Source: Modestobacter sp. DSM 44400 (lineage in GTDB: Bacteria > Actinomycetota > Actinomycetes > Mycobacteriales > Geodermatophilaceae). From it: DNA of 64,000 bases. The stretch covers positions 1 through 64,000 of the forward strand of contig NZ_FNOZ01000011.1 in NCBI RefSeq assembly GCF_900107175.1, in the 5' to 3' direction. The notes under the pieces are model-generated. The model saw nothing but the letters and a program-made list of their open reading frames with translations. It made no database searches and was not told the DNA's origin. Made by a program: the position numbers and the translations under genes. Of this stretch, positions 50,247 to 61,608 are shown in pieces. How positions within the stretch are numbered: the stretch's first letter is position 1; each line of letters opens with the position of its first letter.

Positions 50247-51703
50247 ATGCCGTCGCCCACAGCCACCGTGAACGGACAGGTGCTGTCCCTCTCCGGGGTG
50301 GACCTGCACACCACGGTGCTCGACTGGCTCCGCAGCCGCGGTCTCCTCGGGTGCAAGGAGGGATGTGCCGAAGGGGAGTGCGGGGCGTGCTCGGTCCTGG
50401 TGGCCCGCCCGGGCATCTCCTCCCCGACCCGGTGGACGGCCCTGAACGCCTGCCTGCTGCCGGTCCTCACCCTCGACGGTCAGGAGCTGATCACGGCCGA
50501 GGGACTCGGGGCCCCCGACGCCCTGCACCCGGTGCAGCGCGAGATGGCCGTGCGTGGCGGCTCGCAGTGCGGCTACTGCACCCCGGGCTTCGTCTGCAGC
50601 ATGGCCGCGGAGTTCTACCGACCGGACCGCGTTCCGGCGGAGCCGTCGGAGACCGGCCCGGCACCGTCCGACCACCTGCACGGGCCGAACGGCTTCGACC
50701 TGCACGCCCTGTCCGGCAACCTGTGCCGGTGCACGGGCTACCGCCCCATCCGAGACGCTGCCTTCGCCCTGGGAGCACCGGCTGACGACGACCGGATCGC
50801 AACACGGCGGGACCAACCGCCGCCCCCGGTGCCCGGGACCCGGGTGGCCGGTGGCGGTGCCCGGTTCGCCCGTCCGGCCGCCCTCACGGAGGCGCTGAAC
50901 CTGATCGCGGAGCATCCGGGCGCCCTGCTCGTGGCCGGTTCGACCGACTGGGGCGTCGACGTCAACCTGCGGGCCGCGCGCGCCGCTTTCGTCGTCGCGA
51001 TCGACCGGCTGCCGGAGCTGCGCACCTTCCGCGTGGACTCCGACGCCGTCGAGATCGGTGCGGCGCTGACGCTCAGCGAGGCCGAGGAGTTGCTGGACGG
51101 GCACGTTCCGCTGCTCGACCAGTTGTTCCCGCAGTTCGCCTCCCGGCTCATCCGCAATGGCGCCACGATGGGCGGGAACCTGGGCACCGGCTCGCCGATC
51201 GGCGACACGGCTCCCGCGCTGCTCGCGCTGGACGCGTCGCTGATCCTCGCCTCTGCGAACGGGGAGCGCGAGGTGCTGCTGGCCGACTACTTCACCGGCT
51301 ACCGGCGCAGCGTGCGGCTCCCCGGCGAGCTCATCCGCGCGGTGCGGATCCCGCTGCCGCAGCCCGGCCTGGTCGGCTTCTCCAAGGTGGCCAAGCGCCG
51401 GTTCGACGACATCTCCAGCGTCGCCGTCGCCTTCGGCCTGGACGTCGAGGACGGCGTGGTGCGCCGTGCGCGCATCGGGCTGGGCGGCGTCGCCGCGACG
51501 CCGCTGCGTGCCCGGGCCACCGAGGACGCGCTCACTGGCCGGCCCTGGACCGCGGAGACCGTCCGGGCGGCGGCCGATGTGATGGCCGCGGAGGGCACGC
51601 CGCTGGACGACCACCGCGCCAGCGCCCGCTACCGATCGGCCATGTTGCGGCAGGCCCTGCTCAAGTTCCACGCCCAGCACGAGACTCCCTTGGAGGTGGG
51701 AGC

Positions 51704-51707
<4 letters not shown>
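50247..51707 (+). CDS. xdhA: Xanthine dehydrogenase, FeS/FAD subunit
   Basis: XdhA carries electrons from the molybdenum centre to NAD. The 486-residue chain has the plant-type 2Fe-2S cluster (GCKEGCAEGECGACSV), the second cluster (GGSQCGYCTPGFV and LSGNLCRCTGYRPI) and then a FAD domain (LLVAGSTDWGVDVNLRAARA, GATMGGNLGTGSPIGDTAPA, PGELIRAVRIPLPQ). ATG 50247 has GGGAGCAA just upstream. It overlaps xdhB by four bases. Confidence 0.96.
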
Positions 51708-54148
<2,441 letters not shown>

Positions 54149-54158
54149 GGAGATTGAC

Positions 54159-54995
54159 GTGCACTGGTTGAAGGCCGTCGAACAACTGCGCGCCGCGCGC
54201 GATCCCGCGGTGCTGGTCACCATCGCGTCCGTCCGCGGGCACGCGCCGCGGGAGGCCGGTACGAAGATGGTGGTCGCCGCCGACCGGACCTGGGGGACCG
54301 TCGGCGGGGGCAATCTGGAGGCCGTGGCCATCGCCCGCGCCCGGGTACTGCTGGCGGCGGGGACGACGCAGCCGGAGCTGCTGCCGGTGACGCTCTCGGA
54401 CAAGGTGCGTTTCCGGTACGGCGTCCAGTGCTGCGGAGGAGAGGTCACCATGGTGCTCGAGCCACTGTCGGTGGTCCCGGCCGTGGCGGTCTTCGGGGTC
54501 GGTCACGTCGGGTTGGAGCTGGCCCGGATCCTGGCGCGGCAGGACCTCGAGCTGCACCTCGTCGACTCCCGTCCCGAGCAGGTCACCCCGGAGCGGCTGG
54601 CGGTGCTGGCCGACGCCGAGGCCCGGGTCCACGTGCACCACGTGCCGGTCCTGCCGGAGCTGGTGCTGGCCGAGCTGCCGCCGGGCGCGCACGTGCTGAT
54701 CATGACCCACGACCACGCCGAGGACGCGGCGCTGTGCGACGCCGCTCTGCGCACGCAGCACCTGGGCTCTATCGGACTCATCGGCTCTGCGGGCAAGTGG
54801 GCGCGCTTCCGGCACAAGCTCGCCGCAGAGGGGCACTCCGCCGAGGCCATCGAGCGGATCACCACACCCATCGGCCTGCCCGGCATCACCGGCAAGGATC
54901 CGTCGACCATCGCGGTGAGCGTCGCCGCGGCACTGGCGGGTGCCTTCGAGCAGGACCGGGCCGCCGTGCATGCCGGGCAGCGGGCCGGCTCATGA
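54159..54995 (+). CDS. xdhC: XdhC molybdenum cofactor insertion protein
   Basis: XdhC sulfurates and delivers molybdenum cofactor to XdhB. The 278-residue chain starts VHWLKAVEQLRAARDPAVLV, has IASVRGHAPREAGTKMVVAA, TVGGGNLEAVAI, RYGVQCCGGEV (Cys pair) and a C-terminal Rossmann domain (VFGVGHVGLELARILARQDL). GTG 54159 has GAGGAG six bases upstream; ATG 54141, overlapping xdhB, would add six residues. It overlaps guaD (ATGA). Confidence 0.94.
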   Translation: MHWLKAVEQLRAARDPAVLVTIASVRGHAPREAGTKMVVAADRTWGTVGGGNLEAVAIARARVLLAAGTTQPELLPVTLSDKVRFRYGVQCCGGEVTMVLEPLSVVPAVAVFGVGHVGLELARILARQDLELHLVDSRPEQVTPERLAVLADAEARVHVHHVPVLPELVLAELPPGAHVLIMTHDHAEDAALCDAALRTQHLGSIGLIGSAGKWARFRHKLAAEGHSAEAIERITTPIGLPGITGKDPSTIAVSVAAALAGAFEQDRAAVHAGQRAGS

Positions 54996-56341
54996 CGCTG
55001 TTCCGCGGAACGGTCCTCGACACCCCGGACGACCCGTTCACCGGCGGGGCCCTCCGGGCCGAGGCCGACGCCGGGCTCCTCGTGCGAGCGGGCGTGATCG
55101 TCGAGCGGGGCAGCTTCGCTGAACTGCGTGGCCGGCACGCCGAGGAGGACGTCGTCGATCTCACCGGCGGGCTGGTGCTGCCCGGGTTCGTGGACACCCA
55201 CGTGCACTTCCCGCAGGTCCGCGCGATCGGCGGGCTGGGCATGCCGCTGATGGACTGGCTCGAGCGCTGTGCGCTGCCGGAGGAGGTGCGGCTGGCCGAC
55301 GAGCACTACGCGCGGGCCGTCGCCGGGGAGTTCATCAGCGGTCTGGCGCAGGCCGGGACGACGACGGCGCTCGTCTTCGGCGCGCACTTCGCCGGAGCGG
55401 TCGACGCCCTGTTCGCCGAGGCCGCGCGGGTGGGTCTCCGGCTGACGTCCGGGCTGGTAGTCAGTGACCGGCTGCTGCCCGAGGAGTTGTTGACCACCCC
55501 GCAGCGGGCCCACGACGAGGGTCTGGCCCTCGCGCGTCGCTGGCACGGTGTCGGCCGTAACCGCTATGCCGTCACGCCGCGGTTCTCGCTGTCCTGCGGC
55601 GACGCACTGCTGGACTCCTGCGGGTCGCTGCAACGGGACGTGCCCGGGGCGTGGTTCACCTCGCACATCAACGAGAACGCCGTCGAGATCGCCACGGTCG
55701 CGGAGCTCTTTCCGGGCTGCCACTACCTCGACACCTACGACCGGCACGACCTGATCGGTCGACGCAGCGTCCTGGCGCACAACGTGCACCCCACCGACGA
55801 GGAGCTGCAGCTGCTGGCCCACCGCGGGGCGAGCGTCGCCCACTGCCCGACCAGCAACGCAGCGCTGGGCAGCGGGATCTTCTCGCTCAAGCGGCACCTG
55901 GCGTCCGGCGTCCGAGTGGCCCTCGGGTCCGACGTCGGTGCCGGCACGGGCTTCTGCCTGCTCAAGGAGGGGCTCCAGGCCTACTTCCTGCAGCAACTGC
56001 TGGGCGGTGAGGGCCAACAGTTGGCGGCCGCACAGCTGCTGCACCTGGCGACTGCAGCGGGTGCCGAGGCTCTCGGACTGGAGGAAGTGGGTGACCTGAA
56101 CGTGGGGAAGCGGTTCGACGCGGTCTGGATCAGGCCGCGCCCCGGGACGACCCTGGACGTGGGCCTGCGCAACGCGGCGGGGACGGAGGAGGCGCTCGCG
56201 AAGGCCTTCGCGCTCGGCTCTCCGGCCGACATCGACTCGGTGTGGATCGACGGTGAGCCGCTCCACACCGTCTCCGCCGGTGGCGGGTCGTCGACGCCGG
56301 CACCGACACACCGGCCCCCGGCGGCCGCTCCCGTCGGCTGA
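54992..56341 (+). CDS. guaD: Guanine deaminase
   Basis: GuaD converts guanine to xanthine, feeding XdhAB. The 449-residue amidohydrolase has LVLPGFVDTHVHFPQVRAIG (metal His), HINENAVEIATVAELFPGCH, VLAHNVHPTDEELQLLAHRG and ALGSDVGAGTGFCLLKEG (metal Asp). The C-terminal 25 residues are Pro-rich. It ends the rightward purine operon. Confidence 0.95.
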   Translation: MTLFRGTVLDTPDDPFTGGALRAEADAGLLVRAGVIVERGSFAELRGRHAEEDVVDLTGGLVLPGFVDTHVHFPQVRAIGGLGMPLMDWLERCALPEEVRLADEHYARAVAGEFISGLAQAGTTTALVFGAHFAGAVDALFAEAARVGLRLTSGLVVSDRLLPEELLTTPQRAHDEGLALARRWHGVGRNRYAVTPRFSLSCGDALLDSCGSLQRDVPGAWFTSHINENAVEIATVAELFPGCHYLDTYDRHDLIGRRSVLAHNVHPTDEELQLLAHRGASVAHCPTSNAALGSGIFSLKRHLASGVRVALGSDVGAGTGFCLLKEGLQAYFLQQLLGGEGQQLAAAQLLHLATAAGAEALGLEEVGDLNVGKRFDAVWIRPRPGTTLDVGLRNAAGTEEALAKAFALGSPADIDSVWIDGEPLHTVSAGGGSSTPAPTHRPPAAAPVG

Positions 56342-56949
56342 GGTGGTGAGTCGCAGCTCACGCCCGCTGCCTCGACGGCGCGCGGCCGCTCCCACGAAGA
56401 GCTCGGCCGTGGACTCAGCTGTCCGCCGCGTGGCGGCGTGCCCCCGGCTCATGTGTGGGGAGCGACGAGGCCGGGCGTCGTCACGGTTCGGTCGGCAGCG
56501 GCCGGGGGAGTGGTGGCAGCCGTCGCGCTCTCCGCGGTGATCTGCCCGATGGGCCGACACACTGGTCTGCCGGCTTGCCGGGCTTGCTGCTGATCAGTCC
56601 GCTGCCGACCGCGACCTCGCGCTCGAGCTGGCCGCCGCGCTCCGCGCGCTGGACGACGGGTCGAGTGCCAGCTCCGGGTGGTCTCAGCGGCTGCTCGCGT
56701 CGCACCCATCTCTCGCTCTACGGATCAGCGCGCTCTTGATGGCGCCCCGCGGAGGGGTGAGGGTCCATGGCCCGCATCGCCTCCTTGCTTCCACGGCGCA
56801 GGACATGCCAGGGGTGGGGGAGGAGATACAGCAACCGGTACAGCAACGCGGTTCGAACGACGGCGTACCGCGGCGGACGGCAACGGACGCGGCAAGGCTT
56901 CGACCAGCGCAAATCGATCCAGGTGAACGGCGACGGACCGTGCGCAGGT
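56342..56949. other. Intergenic remnant region between guaD and the right attachment-like repeat
   Basis: No intact gene is visible. A short + strand frame around 56590-56760 reads ADRDLALELAAALRALDDGS and QRLLASHPSLALRISALL, which resembles the C-terminus of M48-type peptidases and may be a gene end. The 19-bp TACAGCAACCGGTACAGCA lies at 56827-56845. Confidence 0.5.
56827..56845 (+). repeat. 19-bp direct repeat, right copy (arm-site-like)
   Basis: Identical to 37417-37435 and in the same orientation; 104 bases before the right 45-bp tRNA-derived repeat. Confidence 0.75.
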
Positions 56950-56994
56950 GACTGCGGGTCAAGGGGCCGCAGGTTCAAATCCTGTCAGCCCGAC
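56950..56994 (+). other. Attachment-site-like repeat, right copy (tRNA-Pro 3' half)
   Basis: 43 of 45 bases match the tRNA-Pro 3' half at 37312-37356. No 5' half is present, so it is not a tRNA gene. It marks the right limit of a 19.6-kb segment that carries the purine genes. Confidence 0.75.
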
Positions 56995-57080
56995 TGAAAA
57001 ACGCAGGTCAGGGGCCGTTTCCGGGAGACTGGGAGCGGCCCTCCGGTGGGTGGGCGTCGACCTCGACCGAGGAACTCGCG

Positions 57081-57252
57081 GTGGCCGCCACCGCGGTGCT
57101 GGCCTCCGCCGGCCTGCTGCGGGGGGCCCACCGTCCTCGGGTTTCCCCGTTCATGGACGGAGGCGCTGGTGCTGGCTGCGGTGGCTGCCGGTCTCGCAGC
57201 CGTCCCCGGCCTGTTGCGTGCGCTCCGTGCCCCCGTGGCTCGGTCGGCCTAG
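57081..57252 (+). pseudogene. Small membrane protein gene with a frame break in a G run
   Basis: GTG 57081 (GAGGA eight bases before) starts AATAVLASAGLLRG; in the run of six G near 57120 the sensible reading moves one base and continues LGFPRSWTEALVLAAVAAGL and [17 protein letters not shown] to TAG 57250. One G fewer gives a 56-residue protein with two hydrophobic helices. Function unknown. Confidence 0.45.
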
Positions 57253-57291
57253 CTCGGGGATCACCTGCTCGCGCGCTCCGGCGACGTCGTC

Positions 57292-57579
57292 ATGGTGGAG
57301 GGCAACGCCTACTTCCCCGACTCAGCGATCCGGCCGGGCGTGCTGAGCCCTACCGAGACCCGGACGGTGTGCCCGTGGAAGGGCGTGGCCAGCTACTACA
57401 CGGTCACCGTCGACGGGGTCGTGCACCGAGACGCCGCGTGGACCTACCGACGTCCGTGGCCTCTGGCCCGGCGGGTGGCGGGACGTGTGGCGTTCTGGGG
57501 AGATGTCGACGTGCGGATCGACCACGGCCGCCACACGGCCCTGGACGGTGTGGGCGGCGCGGACGATGACGAACGTTGA
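57292..57579 (+). CDS. DUF427 domain protein
   Basis: The 95-residue product matches the compact DUF427 fold: MVEGNAYFPDSAIRPGVLSP, TRTVCPWKGVASYYTVTVDG, DAAWTYRRPWPLARRVAGRV and AFWGDVDV. Members normally start 15-20 residues earlier; here LGDHLLARSGDVV in the same frame fits that extra strand but is cut off by TAG 57250-57252, and no ATG or GTG lies between. The start may therefore be damaged. Function unknown. Confidence 0.75.
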   Translation: MVEGNAYFPDSAIRPGVLSPTETRTVCPWKGVASYYTVTVDGVVHRDAAWTYRRPWPLARRVAGRVAFWGDVDVRIDHGRHTALDGVGGADDDER

Positions 57580-57623
57580 GAGACCGACGATGGCAGCAGA
57601 GACGACGAGCGAAGGAGCTTCGC

Positions 57624-58022
57624 GTGGCTATGTTGCGCAGTGACATCACCATCGACCGTCCGGCCGAGGAGGTGTGGGCGGTCGTCAGTGACGCCGGCCG
57701 GATCTCGGAGTGGTTTCCGTCCATCGTGACGCCGTCGGCGAACAGTGACGAGCGCAGCTGTGAGCTCGAGGGCGGGGTGCCGTTGACCGAGGGGGTCGTC
57801 ACCAACGACTCCTCCTTGCGGCGCTTCCAGTACCGCATCACCGGCGGCGGGGTTCCCGTCGAGTCCCAATTGGGCACCGTCGACGTTCTTGCCCTCGACT
57901 CCGGCCGCAGCCTTGTCGTCTGCAGCACGGAGGTCACGCCGGATGAGTTGGCCGGTGCCCTCGGGCCGGCGATAGACGACGGGGTCAAGGGACTGAAGGA
58001 GCACTGCGAACGCCGCGGGTGA
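57624..58022 (+). CDS. SRPBCC (START-like) domain protein
   Basis: The 132-residue product has the helix-grip pattern of small polyketide cyclase/START-like proteins: LRSDITIDRPAEEVWAVVSD, RISEWFPSIVTPSANS, SLRRFQYRITGGGVP, and a long C-terminal helix (GPAIDDGVKGLKEHCERR). AAGGAG six bases before GTG 57624 fixes the start; ATG 57630 is two codons later. It probably binds a hydrophobic ligand. It is convergent with the UAG-containing gene. Confidence 0.8.
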   Translation: MAMLRSDITIDRPAEEVWAVVSDAGRISEWFPSIVTPSANSDERSCELEGGVPLTEGVVTNDSSLRRFQYRITGGGVPVESQLGTVDVLALDSGRSLVVCSTEVTPDELAGALGPAIDDGVKGLKEHCERRG

Positions 58023-58096
58023 TTTCCTTCCGACGGCGGCGGAGCGGCGCGTGTCCACGGGGTGCGGACGCGGCGTCGCCCCCGCGGCGGTCGGGG

Positions 58097-59056
58097 TCAG
58101 CGGGGGATTCCGAGGAGCTCTGCCACGAAACGGAGCCGCTCCGGGGCGGGGCAGCCGGTCGCATCGAGGATGCGGTTCATCATCTCGAAGTTGGCGCATA
58201 CGCCGATCGCGGCGGCGGCCATCTGCGGACCCGCCGCACGGGACAGGGCGGCGCGGGTCTCCTCGAGTCGCTGACCGGTGACCATGGCGGTCGCCAGGCT
58301 GCGCAGCTCGAGGCCCGCCGGGAGTTCCGGATCGATGCGGTCGTCGACCACCGCTCGGAGGTCGACGGTCGTCCCGGTCGTCTTCTGCACGCTCACCCGG
58401 AGCATGTTGGCATGGGCGAGCAGCTAGTAGAAGCAGTCGTTGAGGAGCGACACGCGCGCGGCCAGCAGCTCCATCTGGGCCCGGGACAGCACCCCCCGGT
58501 AGGTGAAGTCGGCCATCTGCTCGGTGCTGAGGTACAGGACGGCATGCAGCTGGTCGCGCGCGTGCTCCTCGACGGGTACCGCAGAGAGGGCGAAGCGGGC
58601 GCCGTCCTCGGGTGCGGTGGGGACGAACGCCTGCCGCCACCGGACCCGGTTCTCGTGTTCGCCGGTGGGCCGCCCCGGCGTCGGCTCGGGCAAGGGCTCT
58701 TCTTGGGCTCCGATGCCCCGTAGGTAGGAGTCCACCGCGGCGAGCCTGCTGACGACGCCCACGACCTCGACGTACTGCTCGATCGTGACGCCGCGGGCGA
58801 CCAGGTCGACCACCCATTCGCGGGTGATGAGATGCGCCGCGGCCGACACGGACTGTGCCGCCTCGATCAGCGGCTCGGGCAGTTCGCTGTGCGCGTCGGC
58901 GAACGTCCGAGCGGTCCGCGCCTCTGCGGCCACCGCGAGCCGCTGCCGCCCGGTCAGCCATGTTCCCGGCGCGGCGAGGCGCTGCCATTCACGGCGCAGC
59001 TCCTCCCCGACGCGGTCGGGCACCGGCAGGACGGCATCCGCCAGTTCGAAGCTCAT
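58097..59056 (-). CDS. AhpD/CMD-like protein with in-frame UAG (candidate selenoprotein)
   Basis: From ATG 59056 (GGGGAGAG upstream) 210 codons run to a TAG at 58424-58426, and the same frame continues 108 codons to TGA at 58097. Across the TAG the protein reads SLLNDCFY-[UAG]-LLAHANMLR. AhpD-like peroxidases and carboxymuconolactone decarboxylases have a CxxC...H active site; here the first Cys and the His are in place and the UAG takes the second Cys position. A 7-bp hairpin with a G-containing loop follows at the distance expected of a bacterial SECIS. The sequence after the UAG keeps normal coding composition. I read it as one 319-residue selenoprotein with a CxxU motif. It is the last gene of the redox operon. 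Confidence 0.82.
58388..58406 (-). promoter_or_regulatory. SECIS-like hairpin after UAG 58424
   Basis: On the mRNA CATGCTC-CGGGU-GAGCGUG forms a 7-bp stem (one G-U) with a five-base loop that has G at its second position. The loop starts 24 nt after the UAG. Bacterial SECIS elements are usually described with a loop 16-37 nt after the codon and G in its first two bases, so it fits. Confidence 0.7.
58424..58426 (-). other. In-frame UAG read as selenocysteine (inferred)
   Basis: TAG on the minus strand at codon 211 of the AhpD-like gene, at the second position of a CxxC-type active site. Confidence 0.75.
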
Positions 59057-59123
59057 GTCTCTCCCCTATCGGTCCGGGCGGATCGAGAGCCGCTCGACCC
59101 GGTGGACTCCCGTCCGCGCTGGC

Positions 59124-60056
59124 TCAGAGGTCGAGTCGCGTCTCCGGGCCGTCGGCCTGGGTCAGGAGTCCCAACGCGGCCTCCACCACCTGGCGTTGCC
59201 GGGCCCGGTCGCCGGCCGGGCCAATGGTGCGGCCCATCAGGTGCGGGGTGACCAGCACCCGGGGCAGCCGCATCCGTCCGGCGACGTGCGCGAAGGCGCG
59301 GATGAACACCGCGACGGTGGGGATTCCTGCCGCCTCGAGGGCGCGCGCGACGAGTCCGACCGACTCGTGGCAAGCCGGCTAGGTGGCGACCAGTAGGCAG
59401 GCGTCCACGCCGTCGGCGACCAGTCGGTCCGCCCATTCCGGCGCCACCTGGGTACGTAACCGGACCTGGGAGGTGGCCCCGGTGAAGGCGTAGTGAATGT
59501 CGGCCAGCTGCACGCTGCCCTCGGACTCGAGCTCTCGGAGGACGGCGAGCGGGAAGACGGTTCCGGGATCGCGCTGCGCGGTGAGCGCGTCGTAGCCGGG
59601 ATGACGTGCGGTCAGAGCACTGTCCGGGGTGTTCTTCGGGATCACCGAGAGGGTGGGCGCGCCGCGCAGGAAGTCCTTGATCAAGCCCAGAGACTCCGCC
59701 TGGGTGGGGCCGTCGGGGCCCATCGGGTCGTCGTCGGCGCGGAACACGCCACCGGCGGAGACCAGGGCGAGGCGCAGATCGGCCAGCGGGGCGGGCAGCG
59801 GGGTGAACGGCGCGTCGTCGACGACGGGCGTGTCGTCGGCCTGGTAGGCGGCGACCTGGGCGGCGTAGACCGCGTCGCGGACGCCGGTCAGGGCGCCGGT
59901 GTCCAGAGCCTCACCGACCCGAGCCAGCACCTCTGCGACAGTGTCCGCCGCCGCCTCGTCGCCCATCCCGGCGAGGAACTTGAACTGCATGTCGGAGCGG
60001 TCGCCGTAGGAGAAGCTCCTGCGGAACGCCTCGAAGCTCATCGGCTCCTCGCCCAT
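59124..60056 (-). CDS. GrdB-like selenoprotein with in-frame UAG
   Basis: From ATG 60056 the frame runs 225 codons to TAG (59379-59381) and continues 84 codons to the stop at 59124. Over the TAG it reads GVDACLLVAT-[UAG]-PACHESVGLVARALEAAGIP. In proteins annotated as glycine/sarcosine/betaine reductase selenoprotein B family, this motif has Sec or Cys followed by Pro-x-Cys and then a V.LVAR..E.AGIPT helix. The UAG is exactly at the Sec/Cys site. A perfect 7-bp hairpin with a GGUCG loop follows. The N-terminus (MSFEAFRRSFSYGDRSDMQF) is typical of the aerobic GrdB-like proteins, whose reaction is unknown. The start overlaps the HAD stop (TGATG). Confidence 0.87.
59350..59368 (-). promoter_or_regulatory. 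SECIS-like hairpin after UAG 59379
   Basis: On the mRNA ACGAGUC-GGUCG-GACUCGU is a perfect 7-bp stem with a GGUCG loop, starting 10 nt after the UAG; the loop starts 17 nt after it. The GGUC loop is like that of the E. coli fdhF SECIS. The stem uses GGA for Gly, rare in this GC-rich sequence, which is needed for pairing. Confidence 0.85.
59379..59381 (-). other. In-frame UAG read as selenocysteine (inferred)
   Basis: TAG on the minus strand at codon 226 of the GrdB-like gene, in the U/C-P-x-C motif. Confidence 0.82.
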
Positions 60057-60742
60057 CACTGAGCTCCTTCTCCGTCGAGCACGTCGGCGAGCTCGGCGAG
60101 GCTGGTCGCGGTCAGCGCGGGGGCTGTGAAGACGTCGGGGTAGCCGCTGCCCTCGCGGTTGATCCAGGCGGTGGCCATGCCGGCGCGGGCCGCGCCGTCG
60201 ATGTCCCACGGGTGGACGGCGACCAGCAGCATGTCGCCCAGGTCGATGCCGCAGGTGCGGGCGGCGTACTCGTAGGCGGCGCGGGCCGGCTTCCAGGCGC
60301 CGGCGTCCTCCACCGACAGCAGCGCCTCGAACTCCTCACGGATGCCGGCGTCGCCGAACAGCCGCTCGGCGACCTGGGCGGACCCGTTGGAGAGGGTGAC
60401 CAGCCGGCGTCCGGAGCGGCGCAGCGCGCGGACGCCGTCGGGCACGTCCGGATGGACGCCCAGATCGCTGAAGCCGCTTATGACGTGGTCGATGGCCGCG
60501 TCCAGGCTGCGGTCGAGGTTCACGTCGTGCAGCACCGTGTGCAGGGCGTCGACGCCCAGCTGGGCGAAGGGCCGCTGGCCGCCGGCGGCGGTGAGCGCGA
60601 ACCCGTCGCGCAGCAGGGTGGCGAACCACAGCTTGGCCAGGTGCTCCGGTGCCCCGATGTCGATGAAGCGCTGCGCCATCGGGCTCATGTCGGACAGGGT
60701 CTCGTTGACGTCGAAGACGATCACGGACGGGGCGGGGCTCAT
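60056..60742 (-). CDS. Type II haloacid-dehalogenase-like HAD protein
   Basis: The 228-residue product resembles L-2-haloacid dehalogenases: VIVFDVNETLSDMSPMAQRF holds the nucleophilic Asp, LWFATLLRDGFALTAAGG the substrate region, LVTLSNGSAQVAERLF motif II, KPARAAYEYAARTCGI the Lys, and LLVAVHPWDIDGAARAGMAT motif IV, as in this family. It may hydrolyse a C-halogen or other leaving group; no assay is implied by sequence. It overlaps its neighbours on both sides (ATGA and TGATG). Confidence 0.9.
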   Translation of the reverse strand: MSPAPSVIVFDVNETLSDMSPMAQRFIDIGAPEHLAKLWFATLLRDGFALTAAGGQRPFAQLGVDALHTVLHDVNLDRSLDAAIDHVISGFSDLGVHPDVPDGVRALRRSGRRLVTLSNGSAQVAERLFGDAGIREEFEALLSVEDAGAWKPARAAYEYAARTCGIDLGDMLLVAVHPWDIDGAARAGMATAWINREGSGYPDVFTAPALTATSLAELADVLDGEGAQ

Positions 60743-61608
60743 CGGGTCTCCAAAGGTGTGCTCGGCAGCTGCGCGTCCTGCGCGTCCTGCGCGCCGGCCG
60801 GCGGGAGGAGGTCGTTGATGGCGGCGGCGAGGATCTCGGGGTGGTCTTCGGGCGTGAAGTGCCGGCCGCGGGGGATGGGCAGCAGGGTGGTGCCGAGGTC
60901 GGCGGCGAGCCGCCGGCCGTAGGAGACCTTCTGGAACCGGTCGACACCGCCCCAGACCACCCGGGCGGGCAGGCCGAGGGAGGGCAGCTGGTCGGCCACG
61001 GCGAGGGTGTCGCGAGTGTGCAGCGCACTGACTTGGCGCATCAGGGCGGCCGCGGCGCCGTGGGTGACGTAGGGCTGCCAGTGGACGCCGATGGACTCCA
61101 GCGCCCGGGCTCGGTCGTCGTGCCCGCGGTGGATCAGCTGGACGATGGCCGAATAGAGCGAGGTCTGGGGCAGGTGGCGCAGCAGCGGTGTGGCGTGCTG
61201 CATCGCGGCCACGCTGGGGTCGGCCACGAGTCGTAGCAGACGGCGTTGGTGAGCACGAGGCCGCCGCAGGCCTCCGGGCGTCGTACGGCGGCGATCTGCG
61301 CGACGCCGCCGCCGAGGTCGTGGCCGACGGGCACCGGTGCCTCTAGCCCGAGCACGTCGACCCAGCGGGGGAGCCGGTCGGCCTGTGCGGCCAGGCTCAG
61401 GTCCCGTCCGACGCCGTCGGGGATCGAGGTGCCGTAGCCGGTCATCTCGATCGCCAGGCACCGGCCGCGGAGCCGCGGAAGGACGTGGCGCCACAGCAGC
61501 GGCGAGGTAGAAGCCGTGGACCAGGACGACCGGGTGGCCTTCCCCGGCCTCCAGCCACCGCACGGGCGCTCCGTCGACGACGGCCTCCTGCAGCTCTGCG
61601 GGGCTCAT
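60739..61608 (-). pseudogene. Alpha/beta hydrolase gene with two frame breaks
   Basis: From ATG 61608 the frame gives VRWLEAGEGHPVVLVHGF; near 61505 two bases are missing (TAC(AC)CTCG would restore it), after which LLWRHVLPRLRGRCLAIEMT and VPVGHDLGGGVAQIAAVRRP, including an Asp nucleophile in GHDLGGG, appear in the second frame. Near 61224 a C is missing from a C run and the first frame resumes at VAAMQHATPLLRHLPQ, ending RGRHFTPEDHPEILAAAIND with the catalytic His. The net loss is three bases, so the ends are in register. The intact enzyme would be 290 residues, of the haloalkane dehalogenase/epoxide hydrolase type. Confidence 0.8.

Noticed and set aside
56950-56994. Second tRNA-Pro gene
   Set aside because: Only the 3' half is present; no acceptor 5' strand or D-arm precedes it.
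57250-57252. TAG upstream of the DUF427 gene as a third UAG-Sec codon
   Set aside because: No Cys is expected there, no stable stem-loop follows at SECIS distance, and it serves as the stop of the preceding small frame.
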